Source: Sideroxydans sp. (GTDB lineage: Bacteria > Pseudomonadota > Gammaproteobacteria > Burkholderiales > Gallionellaceae). From it: 64,000 bases of DNA. Position 1 is the stretch's first letter, and every line of letters begins with the position of its first letter. The stretch covers positions 62,001-126,000 of the forward strand of contig JAQTTU010000006.1 in NCBI GenBank assembly GCA_028710605.1. Direction: 5' to 3'. Of this stretch, positions 1 to 8,395 are shown in pieces. A program made the position numbers and the translations under genes. Below the pieces are notes generated by a model, which was given only the letters and a program-made list of their open reading frames with translations, ran no database searches and was not told the DNA's origin.

Positions 1-693
1 CATTACAGCACAGCATTCGCTTTTTCCACCATCCTCTACCCACTGTAGTTTCGGATAACCTTGCGGTCATCTTTGTCCGTCTTACTGACCAGACACTACA
101 TTGGGCTTACCACGTTCCGCACAAGTAACAGAGTTGGGAAGGTTCCGCCTTTTCGCCGGTGATCGTATGTCAGCGTATTTGCACCAAGCAAACAAATAAC
201 CGATCACGTGCCATTTTGGCCAGAGCCCGATACTACAAGTTGCGTTTGGCTCTACAAGCTTGACGACGTTTAACAGCGGTTCACATTACGTTAACCATCC
301 AACTCAGCCTAGTGCCTCATCCGGGTGCAACTCCCGAAATCACACCAAACCCCTCGCGGGGCTTGATATACCCCGTAAGGTGGCTACATTGTCAGAGCGC
401 TTAGCACCCCACCGTCACCAGTGGCGCACTGCTCCTAGACTACGAGGGGCTGAACCCTCGGTTTTGTCCATCCCGATACAACCAAGAATGTCAAAACAAT
501 TACTTATGCAGCTTACGCCGCTATGCAGTTTCCACGATGTTATCGTGTACGCTGCTATTGGGTACTTCTTCGGTACTTCATTGACGTTTGCACGCCTTCT
601 GTTTATTTAGATTGGCCAGCCACCAATTCAGATTCTCTCGTTCTCAACGTGACGAGAAGGTTCTTAGCACCTTTAGCGACGGTCGTGTCGCAC
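1..693 (-). mobile_element. Group II intron, 5' portion (domains I-III), runs off the window
   Basis: Read on the minus strand, the intron starts at 693 with the canonical GTGCG. It carries typical group II ribozyme blocks, for example the stretch around 390-450 and a domain III-like GGAACGTGGTAAGCCC at about 103-118. EBS2 is AAGCTGC (complement of 508-514), matching IBS2 GCAGCTT in the tRNA exon. EBS1 is GCTTGG (complement of 184-189), matching IBS1 CCAAGC directly 5' of the splice site. The EBS2-EBS1 spacing of about 320 nt is longer than in textbook introns. No maturase reading frame is seen in these 693 nt; it and domains V/VI should lie left of the window. Plus-strand ORFs here have no coding support. 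Confidence 0.85.
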
Positions 694-732
694 GCTTGGG
701 AAGCTGCCGTTCTACCATTGAACTACACCCGC
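694..732 (-). tRNA. tRNA-Gly (CCC anticodon), 5' exon interrupted by the group II intron
   Basis: The minus strand from 732 reads as the first 39 nt of a tRNA-Gly: acceptor GCGGGTG, D arm GTTC/GAAC, anticodon stem GCAGC, loop TTCCCAA with anticodon CCC, then GC. The next bases (CGT...) are intron, so the break lies in the 3' strand of the anticodon stem, between nucleotides 40 and 41. The remaining half should follow the intron outside the window. Whether the tRNA is restored by splicing or is dead cannot be decided here; a tRNA-Gly(UCC) could read GGG codons by wobble. Confidence 0.85.
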
Positions 733-750
733 GTGTAGAATGCGGCGCGG

Positions 751-756
751 ATTCTA
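751..756 (-). promoter_or_regulatory. Candidate -10 box for tRNA-Gly
   Basis: The minus strand reads TAGAAT about 19 nt before the mature tRNA 5' end, a fitting distance for a short leader. No good -35 hexamer is evident. The site lies in the 44-bp gap shared with the divergent thiS gene. Confidence 0.35.
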
Positions 757-776
757 ACACGGGCAATTCAAGCAAA

Positions 777-980
777 GTGATCACTGTCATCATCAACGGT
801 GCAACTCGCCAATTTCAGCAATCAATCAACCTCGCCACACTCATCGAAGAGATGGGATTGGCGGGCAAACGCATTGCGCTGGAACGCAACGGCGAGATTG
901 TGCCGCGCAGCACTTATGCCAACCAGCAATTGTCGGACGGCGACAAATTGGAGATCGTCGTCGCAGTGGGCGGCGGTTAA
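777..980 (+). CDS. thiS: Sulfur carrier protein ThiS
   Basis: Ubiquitin-like sulfur carrier for the thiazole half of thiamin. Its C-terminal glycine is adenylated and thiocarboxylated, then feeds sulfur to ThiG. The 67-residue product ends in AVGGG, the expected diglycine tail. The GTG at 777 gives the family's usual length and starts directly at the first beta strand (VITVIING); longer readings of the frame run back through the tRNA gene and intron and are not credible. thiG follows 21 bp downstream. I see no THI-box (TPP riboswitch) in the short upstream gap, and no ThiF gene in the window. Confidence 0.9.
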   Translation: MITVIINGATRQFQQSINLATLIEEMGLAGKRIALERNGEIVPRSTYANQQLSDGDKLEIVVAVGGG

Positions 981-1001
981 TATTTATTCGGGAACAAGGT
1001 A

Positions 1002-1796
1002 ATGAACGACAAACTAATCATCGCGGGAAAAAGTTATTCATCCAGACTGCTGGTCGGCACCGGCAAGTACAAGGATTTTGCAGAAACCAAAGCCGCCATT
1101 GAAACCAGCGGCGCGGAAATCATCACGATCGCGATTCGCCGCAGCAACATCGGCCAGAACCCTGACGAGCCCAGCCTGCTGGAAATTTTGCCGCCATCCA
1201 AATACACGCTGCTACCCAACACCGCCGGCTGTTACACCGCCGACGATGCGGTGCGCACTTTGCGACTTGCACGCGAACTATTGGACGGTCACAGCCTGGT
1301 TAAACTGGAAGTGCTGGGCGACCCGCAATCGTTGTACCCCAACGTGATCGAGACCATTGCCGCCGCGAAGACGCTGGTGGCGGAAGGTTTTCAGGTCATG
1401 GTCTATACCTCGGACGACCCCATCGTCGCCAAGCAACTGGAGGACATCGGCTGTGTGGCCATCATGCCGCTGGCCTCTTTGATCGGTTCCGGCATGGGCA
1501 TTCTCAACCCGTGGAATCTGCAACTCATCATGGAGCGCGTGCAAGTACCGGTGATCGTCGATGCGGGCGTGGGTACGGCATCGGATGCCGCCATCGCCAT
1601 GGAACTGGGTTGTCACGGCGTGCTGATGAACACCGCCATCGCTGCCGCAAAAAATCCGGTGCTGATGGCCTCGGCCATGAAGAAAGGTGTGGAAGCCGGG
1701 CGCGAAGCCTTCCTTGCCGGACGCATGCCGAAGAAACTGTACAGCGCTAGCCCCAGTTCGCCAACGGCGGGCATCATCGCTTCGGCGCGCAGTTAA
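1002..1796 (+). CDS. thiG: Thiazole synthase ThiG
   Basis: Forms the thiazole phosphate of thiamin from deoxyxylulose-5-phosphate, dehydroglycine/iminoglycine and ThiS thiocarboxylate. The 264-residue TIM-barrel protein has the family's usual length. The Schiff-base lysine is visible in LVKLEVLGD (about K101), and the phosphate-binding part is recognisable in [13 protein letters not shown] and GVLMNTAIA near the C terminus. It follows thiS in a short operon and its TAA stop directly abuts the trmB ATG, so thiS-thiG-trmB are probably co-transcribed. Recognition is strong throughout. Confidence 0.97.
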   Translation: MNDKLIIAGKSYSSRLLVGTGKYKDFAETKAAIETSGAEIITIAIRRSNIGQNPDEPSLLEILPPSKYTLLPNTAGCYTADDAVRTLRLARELLDGHSLVKLEVLGDPQSLYPNVIETIAAAKTLVAEGFQVMVYTSDDPIVAKQLEDIGCVAIMPLASLIGSGMGILNPWNLQLIMERVQVPVIVDAGVGTASDAAIAMELGCHGVLMNTAIAAAKNPVLMASAMKKGVEAGREAFLAGRMPKKLYSASPSSPTAGIIASARS

Positions 1797-2492
1797 ATGA
1801 CCGAAGCCGAAGACCTCAGCAAGCGGCATATCCGCAGCTTCGTGCTGCGCCAAGGCCGCGTATCGGTGGCACAGCAACGCGCTATCGACACCTTATTGCC
1901 GCGTTACGGCATCCCGTATATTGCGCGACCGCTAGACCTCGATCAGGCTTTCGGACGCGGCGCGCCCAAGATACTGGAGATCGGTTTCGGCATGGGCGAC
2001 AGCACCGCGACCATCGCGCAGGCGCATCCCGAAATTGATTACCTCGCGCTGGAAGTTCACACGCCGGGCGTGGGCAATCTGCTCAAGCTGATCGCCTTGG
2101 AACAGCTGAACAACATCCGCATCATGCAGCACGACGCGGTGGAAGTACTGCGCGACATGATCGGAGAAAACACGCTGGACGGCGTGCATATTTTCTTCCC
2201 CGACCCGTGGCACAAGGCGCGCCACAACAAGCGCCGCCTGATCCAGTCGCCGTTCATCGCGCAATTGGTGCAGAAGCTCAAACCCGGCGGTTACATCCAT
2301 GTCGCCACCGACTGGCAGGATTATGCCGAGCAAGTATTGGCGGTATTAAGCGCGGAGCCGCTGCTGGAAAACACCGCCGCCGATTACGCGCCGCGCCCCG
2401 CCTATCGTCCGCTCACCAAGTTCGAACAGCGCGGTATCAAACTCGGGCATGGCGTGTGGGACTTAGTGTTCCGCCGCAAGGAAAATCTCTAA
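1797..2492 (+). CDS. trmB: tRNA (guanine-N7-)-methyltransferase TrmB
   Basis: SAM-dependent enzyme making m7G46 in the variable loop of tRNAs. The 231-residue protein shows the SAM-binding motif [12 protein letters not shown] (about residues 59-70) and the TrmB signature [16 protein letters not shown]. The ATG begins immediately after the thiG stop, with no intergenic base, suggesting translational coupling. The 3' end overlaps the convergent hemW gene by 30 bp, so the two stop regions share sequence. Family length is normal. Confidence 0.96.
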   Translation: MTEAEDLSKRHIRSFVLRQGRVSVAQQRAIDTLLPRYGIPYIARPLDLDQAFGRGAPKILEIGFGMGDSTATIAQAHPEIDYLALEVHTPGVGNLLKLIALEQLNNIRIMQHDAVEVLRDMIGENTLDGVHIFFPDPWHKARHNKRRLIQSPFIAQLVQKLKPGGYIHVATDWQDYAEQVLAVLSAEPLLENTAADYAPRPAYRPLTKFEQRGIKLGHGVWDLVFRRKENL

Positions 2493-3662
2493 TAGATCGT
2501 TGAGAAAACGTTGCCCCAGTTTAGTCGGGGCAATGCGTTGATGATCCTGCATTAGCAATCCCTTCGCTTCGGCTTCCGCCAATTCGCGGCGTATGGCAAG
2601 CAGCGGCAAACTGGTACGCTCGCTGAATAGCGTGCTGTCGAATCCGCCGTTCAGACGCAGTGCGTTCATCATGAACTCAAAGGCCAAGTCGTCGTGCGGC
2701 ACCTCGTGCCCCTCCTGCACCGGAGACAATTTCTTCACCGCATCCAGATAGGCCTGCGGCTGCTTGTACCTCATTTGGCGAATGACTTTATCGTGCAAAC
2801 TCAACTTGCTGTGCGCGCCCGCGCCAATGCCCAGATAGTCGCCGAACTGCCAATAATTCAAGTTGTGGCGCGAACGTTTTTTCGGCTGCACAAACGCCGA
2901 AGTCTCGTAATGCTCGTAGCCGTGCGCGGCAAGCAACGCCTCGATGGCTTGCTGCATGTCGCTGCTCGCATCCTCATCCGGCAACGGCGGCGGCTGGTGC
3001 GCGAACAGCGTATTCGGCTCCAGCGTCAGGTGATAACAAGACAGGTGCTGCGGTTTGAATTGCAGCGCGGTTTGCACATCCTGCAATGCCTCATCCAAGG
3101 ATTGATTCGGCAGCGCGTACATCAAATCGAGATTGATGTTGTCGAAATACTGCCGCGCGACGGCGATAGCTCGCTTCGCCTCATCGGCAGAGTGAATGCG
3201 CCCCAACGCCTGCAAATGGACATCGTTGAAACTCTGGATACCCAGCGACAACCGGTTCACGCCCGCATCGCGGAAAGCCGCGAATTTACTGGCTTCCACC
3301 GTGCCGGGATTCGCCTCCAGCGTGATCTCGGCATCGAGATTCAGCGGCAGCAACATGCGCACCTGGCGCAAAATCTCCGCCACACTTGCGCCGCTCAACA
3401 AACTGGGCGTGCCGCCGCCGAAGAACACCGAATACACCTTGCGCCCCCAGATCAACGGCAGCGCCAACTCCAGATCGCGCACCAGCGCCGCGACATATTC
3501 GCTTTCGGGGAATCCACCGCGCGCTTCATGCGAATTGAAATCGCAATACGGACATTTGCGCACGCACCACGGGATGTGGATGTACAGCGACAGCGGCGGC
3601 AGCGCCTGAAAATTCACCGATTGCGATTTGATGCCGACGGGATGGAGTGCATGAAGTGTCAT
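2463..3662 (-). CDS. hemW: Radical SAM heme chaperone HemW
   Basis: HemN-like radical SAM protein thought to insert heme into targets rather than to oxidise coproporphyrinogen. The [4Fe-4S] motif CVRKCPYC (C33, C37, C40) and the GGGTPSLL motif are present; the motif lacks the additional Cys that follows in true HemN, which supports the HemW assignment. The ATG at 3662 gives 399 residues, slightly long, with a weak ribosome site, so the exact start is uncertain. It is the last gene of a minus-strand run after rph, rdgB and the Fic gene, with only 20 bp separating it from the Fic stop. Confidence 0.93.
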   Translation of the reverse strand: MTLHALHPVGIKSQSVNFQALPPLSLYIHIPWCVRKCPYCDFNSHEARGGFPESEYVAALVRDLELALPLIWGRKVYSVFFGGGTPSLLSGASVAEILRQVRMLLPLNLDAEITLEANPGTVEASKFAAFRDAGVNRLSLGIQSFNDVHLQALGRIHSADEAKRAIAVARQYFDNINLDLMYALPNQSLDEALQDVQTALQFKPQHLSCYHLTLEPNTLFAHQPPPLPDEDASSDMQQAIEALLAAHGYEHYETSAFVQPKKRSRHNLNYWQFGDYLGIGAGAHSKLSLHDKVIRQMRYKQPQAYLDAVKKLSPVQEGHEVPHDDLAFEFMMNALRLNGGFDSTLFSERTSLPLLAIRRELAEAEAKGLLMQDHQRIAPTKLGQRFLNDLLEIFLAAEH

Positions 3663-3682
3663 GTTTTATCTATAGCAAAGAA

Positions 3683-4846
3683 TCACAGTGCCTCGCCGCC
3701 TTCATTCAAGATACTCAAATAACCATCGTAAACAAACACGCGATTGCGGCGTTGGCCGGTGAGTTCGCGCGCGATGCCGTGTTGGATCAGGGTTTGCATG
3801 ACTTTGCCGGCAGTGGGAAAGCTCATGCCTGTTTCCGCGCAAAGCAATTTGAGGGTGGCGACGGGGTGGCTGCGCAGGGCGTTGAGCGCGCGCAGGGCAT
3901 TGGCCGCGCCGCGCCCGGTATTCTGGATGCGTTGCGTATCTTGCTGAAACAGGGCAACCAAGCGCTGTGCGGTTTGCACTGCGCCTTGCGCGGTTTGCGC
4001 CACACCTTCGAGGAAAAAATCGACCCACGCTTCCCAGTCGCCTTGCGTGCGCACTCTGCTGAGCAGTTCGTAATATTCGGAGCGATGCTGCTTAAAATAC
4101 AGGCTGAGGTAGAGCAGCGGCTGCGTGAGCAGTCCACCTTGATGCAACAGCAGCGCGATCAGCAAACGACCGAGCCTGCCGTTACCATCGAGGAAGGGAT
4201 GGATGGTTTCAAATTGCACGTGCGCCAGCGCGGCCTTGACCAGCACGGGAACCGCATCGGCAGGCTGGTTGATGAATTGCTCCAGCGCCGCCATGCATTG
4301 CTCCACTTCGAGCGGAGGTGGCGGCACAAAGCGGGCATTGCCGGGACGGGTGCCGCCTATCCAATTTTGGCTGCGACGAAACTCGCCCGGTGCTTTGTCG
4401 CTGCCGCGACCACGCTCCATGAGGTGAACATGCATTTCACGCAAAAGCCGGTTGCAAAGCGGGAAATCTGCCCGCAGTCGAGCCATGCCGTATTCCAGCG
4501 CGGCGATGTAATTGGAGACTTCCACCACATCGTCAAACGGCACGCCGGGCACTTCGTCCAGCTCGAACAACAACAGGTCGGACAACGAAGATTGTGTGCC
4601 TTCGATTTGCGAGGACAACACCGCTTCGCGGCGCACATAGGCATATAAAAATAGCTGCGGGTCGGGCAGCAGCGCACTCACACTATCCAGCCGTCCAATG
4701 GCCAGCGTAGCGCGTTCAAGCAGGTGTTGCCGCTCGCCGGTTAATTCCAGCGGGGGTACTGGTGGCAAGGGATTCGGCACAAAGGCATTGACCATTTCGC
4801 CACCCGCCAGGCTGGCGCTATATCGTCCGGTGATGTCTCTGTGCAT
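3683..4846 (-). CDS. Fic family protein (class II, N-terminal inhibitory motif)
   Basis: Fic enzymes usually transfer AMP or another nucleotide moiety to a hydroxyl on a target protein. The catalytic loop HPFLDGNGRLGR (H216) is complete. The inhibitory motif SSQIEG (S78xxxE82G83) is present N-terminally, marking a self-inhibited class II Fic. The C-terminal 100 residues look like a winged-helix DNA-binding region. The 387-residue length is normal. It sits between rdgB and hemW, genes often adjacent in proteobacteria, so it looks like an insertion. A perfect inverted repeat lies 29 bp upstream and may be its operator. The target is unknown. Confidence 0.93.
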   Translation of the reverse strand: MHRDITGRYSASLAGGEMVNAFVPNPLPPVPPLELTGERQHLLERATLAIGRLDSVSALLPDPQLFLYAYVRREAVLSSQIEGTQSSLSDLLLFELDEVPGVPFDDVVEVSNYIAALEYGMARLRADFPLCNRLLREMHVHLMERGRGSDKAPGEFRRSQNWIGGTRPGNARFVPPPPLEVEQCMAALEQFINQPADAVPVLVKAALAHVQFETIHPFLDGNGRLGRLLIALLLHQGGLLTQPLLYLSLYFKQHRSEYYELLSRVRTQGDWEAWVDFFLEGVAQTAQGAVQTAQRLVALFQQDTQRIQNTGRGAANALRALNALRSHPVATLKLLCAETGMSFPTAGKVMQTLIQHGIARELTGQRRNRVFVYDGYLSILNEGGEAL

Positions 4847-4874
4847 GGTGCGCGCCCCTTTAATAAGAAAATGC

Positions 4875-4907
4875 GTTATTTAAATTTTAGCTTAATTTTT
4901 AAATAAC
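4875..4907. promoter_or_regulatory. Perfect inverted repeat upstream of the Fic gene, candidate operator
   Basis: Arms GTTATTTAAA (4875-4884) and TTTAAATAAC (4898-4907) are perfect 10-bp complements separated by 13 bp of AT-rich sequence. It lies just upstream of the Fic start in a promoter-like AT-rich stretch. The C-terminal winged helix of the Fic protein makes autoregulation plausible; this is inference. Confidence 0.55.
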
Positions 4908-5006
4908 AAGCCTGTTTTTAGCATCGCTTGCGCCATGCCCGGCTTTTCTTGATCGTTAAAATTGGAAATGTCGCCCCCTAAACAGGTCGGAGTGTGCTGC
5001 GCAGGT

Positions 5007-5600
5007 TTACGCTTTCAACTTCAATTTTTCCAGCAACCCATTCATTGCCTTGCCTCGATGGCTGATGGCGTGTTTTTCATCGTGGGTCAGTTCGGAACTC
5101 ATTTTGCCCAGGTCGGGCAGCCAGAACATCGGGTCGTAGCCGAAGCCGCCGTCGCCGCGTTCTTCGTGGGCGATCTCGCCGTGCCATTCGCCTTCGGCGA
5201 TGATGGGTTGCGGGTCGTCGGCATGGCGCACCAGCACCAGCACGCAGTAGTAGTGCGCGCGGCGGTCGGTGATTCCTTGCATGTCTTGCAGCAGTTTGTC
5301 GTTGTTGCGTCTATCGGATTTGGGATTGTCTCCGGCGTAGCGCGCCGATTGCACGCCGGGCGCACCGCCCAGCGCTTCGACGCAGATGCCGGAATCGTCG
5401 GCCAGTGCGGGCAGTCCGCTCGCGCGGCTGACGTGGCGCGCTTTGGCCAGCGCGTTCTCGACGAAGGTGCAGTGCGGCTCTTCGGCTTCGGAGATGCCGA
5501 GCTGGGATTGGGTTAACACTGTTATGCCCAGCGGCGCGAGCATCTTGTCGAACTCGCGCAGCTTGCCGGGGTTGTTTGAAGCGATGACCAACTTGTCCAT
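5007..5600 (-). CDS. rdgB: dITP/XTP pyrophosphatase RdgB
   Basis: House-cleaning enzyme that hydrolyses dITP, XTP and ITP to monophosphates, keeping deaminated purines out of nucleic acids. The 197-residue product matches the Ham1 family: IASNNPGKLREF at the N terminus, ALADDSGICVEALGG with catalytic acidic residues, and GFGYDPMFWLPDLGKM near the C terminus. It follows rph on the same strand, separated by about 227 bp of repeats, and precedes the Fic gene by a 160-bp gap holding the inverted repeat. Confidence 0.96.
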   Translation of the reverse strand: MDKLVIASNNPGKLREFDKMLAPLGITVLTQSQLGISEAEEPHCTFVENALAKARHVSRASGLPALADDSGICVEALGGAPGVQSARYAGDNPKSDRRNNDKLLQDMQGITDRRAHYYCVLVLVRHADDPQPIIAEGEWHGEIAHEERGDGGFGYDPMFWLPDLGKMSSELTHDEKHAISHRGKAMNGLLEKLKLKA

Positions 5601-5614
5601 GTGCGAATTTCCTT

Positions 5615-5700
5615 ATACGACCTTGAGCGCAAGCCAATAAATACGGGAGTCTTCATACACCGCATGGTGTAGATCGCCTATTGACGGGCGTTTCCGGGTG
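5615..5700. repeat. GCCTATTGACGGGC element (copy 1)
   Basis: One of five related sequences in the window sharing the core GATCGCCTATTGACGGGC and an upstream CGCAAGCCAAT block; others at 23810-23897, 40932-41014 (inside murG), about 61240-61290 and 62410-62455. It lies between rph and rdgB. Function unknown. Confidence 0.7.
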
Positions 5701-5718
5701 ATTGAAGAATCAAAAACT

Positions 5719-5822
5719 TTCACCACAGAGGCACAGAGAAAGGCAAAAACAAAACCAGAAACGTCATGGGCATTTTGTTTTCTCTGGGCTTTTCCTCTGT
5801 GTCTCTGTGCCTCTGTGGTGAA
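5719..5822. repeat. CCACAGAG palindromic repeat between rph and rdgB
   Basis: Begins TTCACCACAGAGGCACAGAG and ends with the inverse CTCTGTGCCTCTGTGGTGAA, giving a long imperfect hairpin with an internal non-repeated loop. The same family recurs at 23686, 37565, 40102, 41500 and 53728. Confidence 0.85.
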
Positions 5823-5827
5823 TGGTT

Positions 5828-6544
5828 TTAGCCTTTCAAAACCGCTTGCTGCTTTTCAATCAGTTGCCCGATGCCGCTCTTCGCCAGTTCCAGCAACGTG
5901 TCCATTTCTTCGCGCGAGAAAGCGTGGCCTTCCGCCGTGCCTTGCACTTCGACGAAGTGGCCGTTGCCCAGCATCACCACGTTCATGTCGGTATCGCAAG
6001 CGGAGTCTTCCACATAGTCGAGGTCGAGCACGGGCGTGCCCTGATAGATGCCGACCGAGATGGCGGCGATGGAATCCTTGAGCGGGGTTTCCTTGAGCAG
6101 ACCTTTACTCATCAAGCCGCTCACCGCGTCGTGCAGCGCGACGAACGCGCCGGTGATGCTGGCGGTGCGTGTGCCGCCGTCGGCCTGGATCACGTCGCAG
6201 TCGAGCTGGATGGTGCGTTCGCCCAGTTTTTTCAAATCCACCACGGCGCGCAGGCTGCGTCCGATCAGGCGCTGTATTTCCTGGGTGCGCCCGGACTGCT
6301 TGCCCTTGGCGGCTTCGCGCTGCATGCGCTCGCCGGTGGAGCGCGGCAGCATGCCGTATTCCGCCGTGACCCAGCCTTCGCCGCTGCCTTTCTTGTGCTG
6401 AGGCACGCGCTCTTCCACGCTGGCGGTGCAGATAACTTTGGTGTCGCCGCACTCGATGAGTACCGAGCCTTCGGCATGTTTGGTGTAGCGGCGGGTGATA
6501 CGGATAGCGCGGAGTTGGTCCGGCTTACGCTGGCTGGGACGCAT
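5828..6544 (-). CDS. rph: Ribonuclease PH
   Basis: Phosphate-dependent 3'-5' exoribonuclease that trims tRNA 3' ends and other stable RNA. The 238-residue sequence is a full-length family member, opening [20 protein letters not shown] and carrying the RNase PH core ([20 protein letters not shown] and the [16 protein letters not shown] block). A GAGG ribosome site precedes the ATG. It lies downstream of the PP2C gene, 59 bp away, and upstream of rdgB, an arrangement common in betaproteobacteria. Confidence 0.97.
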   Translation of the reverse strand: MRPSQRKPDQLRAIRITRRYTKHAEGSVLIECGDTKVICTASVEERVPQHKKGSGEGWVTAEYGMLPRSTGERMQREAAKGKQSGRTQEIQRLIGRSLRAVVDLKKLGERTIQLDCDVIQADGGTRTASITGAFVALHDAVSGLMSKGLLKETPLKDSIAAISVGIYQGTPVLDLDYVEDSACDTDMNVVMLGNGHFVEVQGTAEGHAFSREEMDTLLELAKSGIGQLIEKQQAVLKG

Positions 6545-6603
6545 AATTAAAACCTCGGGGATGAATTAAAACGGCGCGGATTATAACTTGCGCGCAAGCG
6601 AAG

Positions 6604-7410
6604 CTAGATGGATGTCGAACGCTCGTCGAGCACCATGCACACCGGCATGTCGGTCCGATTTTCCTGCTCGGCATTTCCCAGACGGGCAATGACGGCGGTA
6701 GTGTTATCCGCGCCCTCGCCTTCGCGCGACAGCGCCCTATCGACCATTTCGATCAGGGCATCCTGCAAAGAGGGGGCGGCGCACAAGTCCCCCAACTCAC
6801 CATCCGTCAGCGGGCTCCAGAAGCCGTCGCTGCACAAGAGCAAGGTGTCGTTGTCACGCAATTCGATACCGGACGAGACCTCGACATAAAACATATCGTC
6901 CACGCCGCCCAGACAGTTGGTGATCTTGTTTCGATCCGGGTGGGTCTTCATTTCTGCCGGAGTGATGATTCCCCAGTCCGCCCACTGCTGTACCACCGAA
7001 TGGTCTTTGGTGACATTCGCCACCGCCCCGTCGCGCAGCAAATAGAATCTCGAATCTCCGGCATGGGCAAACCACAGTTGCCCGTCCTGCACCAGCGCGG
7101 CGACGCATGTGGTGCCCGGATGGCCGCCCAGTTGCTGTTCGCGCACATAGCGCGCGATCTCGTCGTGCCCGTCGCGCATGGTGAGGCGCAGGAATACTTC
7201 CGGCTCTTGCGCGCGGCCCCGCTCAAGATGGCTAAAGGCGCGCATGAACGTATTCACGGCGATCTGCGCGGCGATCTCGCCGTGCAAATGTCCGCCCATG
7301 CCGTCGGCCAGCACCAGCAACAGCGCGTCATTGGTATAGGAATAGCCCACCCGATCCTGGTTGTACTTGCGACCGCCGATGTGGTTTACCTGATGGACTG
7401 CGAACTTCAT
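6604..7410 (-). CDS. PP2C-family Ser/Thr protein phosphatase
   Basis: Metal-dependent phosphoserine/threonine phosphatase of the bacterial Stp/PrpC type. Visible motifs are the metal-binding LVLADGMGGH (about residues 33-42), HAGDSRFYLLRDG, KDHSVVQQW and the C-terminal GADNTTAV. The 268-residue length is normal and no membrane segment is seen, so it should be cytosolic. A GGGG ribosome site precedes the ATG. It is divergent from yicC. The natural partner would be a Hanks-type kinase; one starts at the far end of the window (63466), but no direct link is shown. Confidence 0.93.
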   Translation of the reverse strand: MKFAVHQVNHIGGRKYNQDRVGYSYTNDALLLVLADGMGGHLHGEIAAQIAVNTFMRAFSHLERGRAQEPEVFLRLTMRDGHDEIARYVREQQLGGHPGTTCVAALVQDGQLWFAHAGDSRFYLLRDGAVANVTKDHSVVQQWADWGIITPAEMKTHPDRNKITNCLGGVDDMFYVEVSSGIELRDNDTLLLCSDGFWSPLTDGELGDLCAAPSLQDALIEMVDRALSREGEGADNTTAVIARLGNAEQENRTDMPVCMVLDERSTSI

Positions 7411-7472
7411 TTTTCCCCTGATTTTTTGCGCGCCGGATTGTGTTCCGGGTCGGTGGCGGTATGCAATCGTAA

Positions 7473-7478
7473 TATAAT
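7473..7478 (+). promoter_or_regulatory. Candidate -10 box for the yicC operon
   Basis: A perfect TATAAT lies 41 bp before the yicC ATG in the 109-bp divergent gap with the PP2C gene. No convincing -35 hexamer is seen at the expected distance. Confidence 0.4.
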
Positions 7479-7519
7479 GCGCCGCATTCAGCCTGTGTAT
7501 TTTCTTTACTGGAGTCTCA

Positions 7520-8386
7520 ATGACCTACAGCATGACCGGCTTTGCCGTCGCCACCGCCGAATTCGATGGCGGTTCGCTCACCTTGGAACTGCGCTCGGTT
7601 AACCACCGTTATCTCGACCTGCAATTGCGCATGGCGGATGAATTGCGTTCGCTGGAACCCGCCTTGCGCGAAGCCATTTCCGCACAGATGACGCGCGGCA
7701 AAGTGGAATGCCGCATCGGCCATGCCGCGCGCCAGTCCGCGCAAAGCCCGGCGCGTCTCAACACGGCTCTGCTGCAACAATTGGCCTTGTGGAGCGAACA
7801 AGTGCGCGAAGTCCTGCCCAATGCCAGCGAACTTTCCGTTGCCGACGTGTTGCGCTGGAACGGCGTGCTGGAAAGCGCCGCGCTTTCTGCCGACACGTTG
7901 CAAGCCACGCTGCAACAACTGATGCAACAGGCCTTGCAGGAATTTGCCGCCTCGCGCCAGCGCGAGGGCGAGAAGCTCAAGCAGTTCATGCTGGAGCGCG
8001 TGGCGCAAATTGAAACCTTGCGCACCGGTGTCGCGCCGCGCATCCCGGCGGCCATCGCCGCTTACGAAACCAAGCTGCGCGCGCGCCTGCTCGAAGCGCT
8101 GGGCAGCGGAGACGACGAACGCGTGCGCCAGGAAATCACGCTGTACGCCAGCAAGGTCGATGTGGACGAAGAGCTGTCGCGCTTGCACACGCATCTCGAT
8201 GAAGTGAAGCGCGTGCTGGCCAAGGGCGGCGCGATCGGCAAAAGGCTGGATTTCCTGATGCAGGAATTGCACCGCGAGGCCAACACGCTGGGATCGAAAT
8301 CTGTGGATAGCGAAGTCTCGCGTTGCGCCATGGAAATCAAACTGCTCATCGAGCAAATGCGCGAACAAGTACAGAATATCGAATAG
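7520..8386 (+). CDS. yicC: YicC/YloC family endoribonuclease-type protein
   Basis: Conserved protein of the YicC family, members of which have been described as endoribonucleases affecting small-RNA turnover and stress survival. The 288-residue sequence opens MTYSMTGFAVATAEFDGGSL, the family hallmark, and ends with the conserved SKSVDSEVSRCAMEIKLLIE and EQMREQVQNIE. A GGAG ribosome site precedes the ATG. gmk follows after 9 bp and rpoZ after that, the classic yicC-gmk-rpoZ order. Function here is by family only. Confidence 0.95.
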   Translation: MTYSMTGFAVATAEFDGGSLTLELRSVNHRYLDLQLRMADELRSLEPALREAISAQMTRGKVECRIGHAARQSAQSPARLNTALLQQLALWSEQVREVLPNASELSVADVLRWNGVLESAALSADTLQATLQQLMQQALQEFAASRQREGEKLKQFMLERVAQIETLRTGVAPRIPAAIAAYETKLRARLLEALGSGDDERVRQEITLYASKVDVDEELSRLHTHLDEVKRVLAKGGAIGKRLDFLMQELHREANTLGSKSVDSEVSRCAMEIKLLIEQMREQVQNIE

Positions 8387-8395
8387 GAGAATTCC

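Noticed and set aside
694-732. Intact tRNA-Gly
   Set aside because: Only the 5' 39 nt match; the 3' half of the anticodon stem, T arm and acceptor strand are missing here.
260-738. Plus-strand ORFs over the left end (116 and 71 codons)
   Set aside because: They are antisense to the group II intron and tRNA, and their peptides show no family features.
733-776. TPP riboswitch ahead of thiS
   Set aside because: The gap to the tRNA gene is only 44 bp and no THI-box-like sequence is visible.
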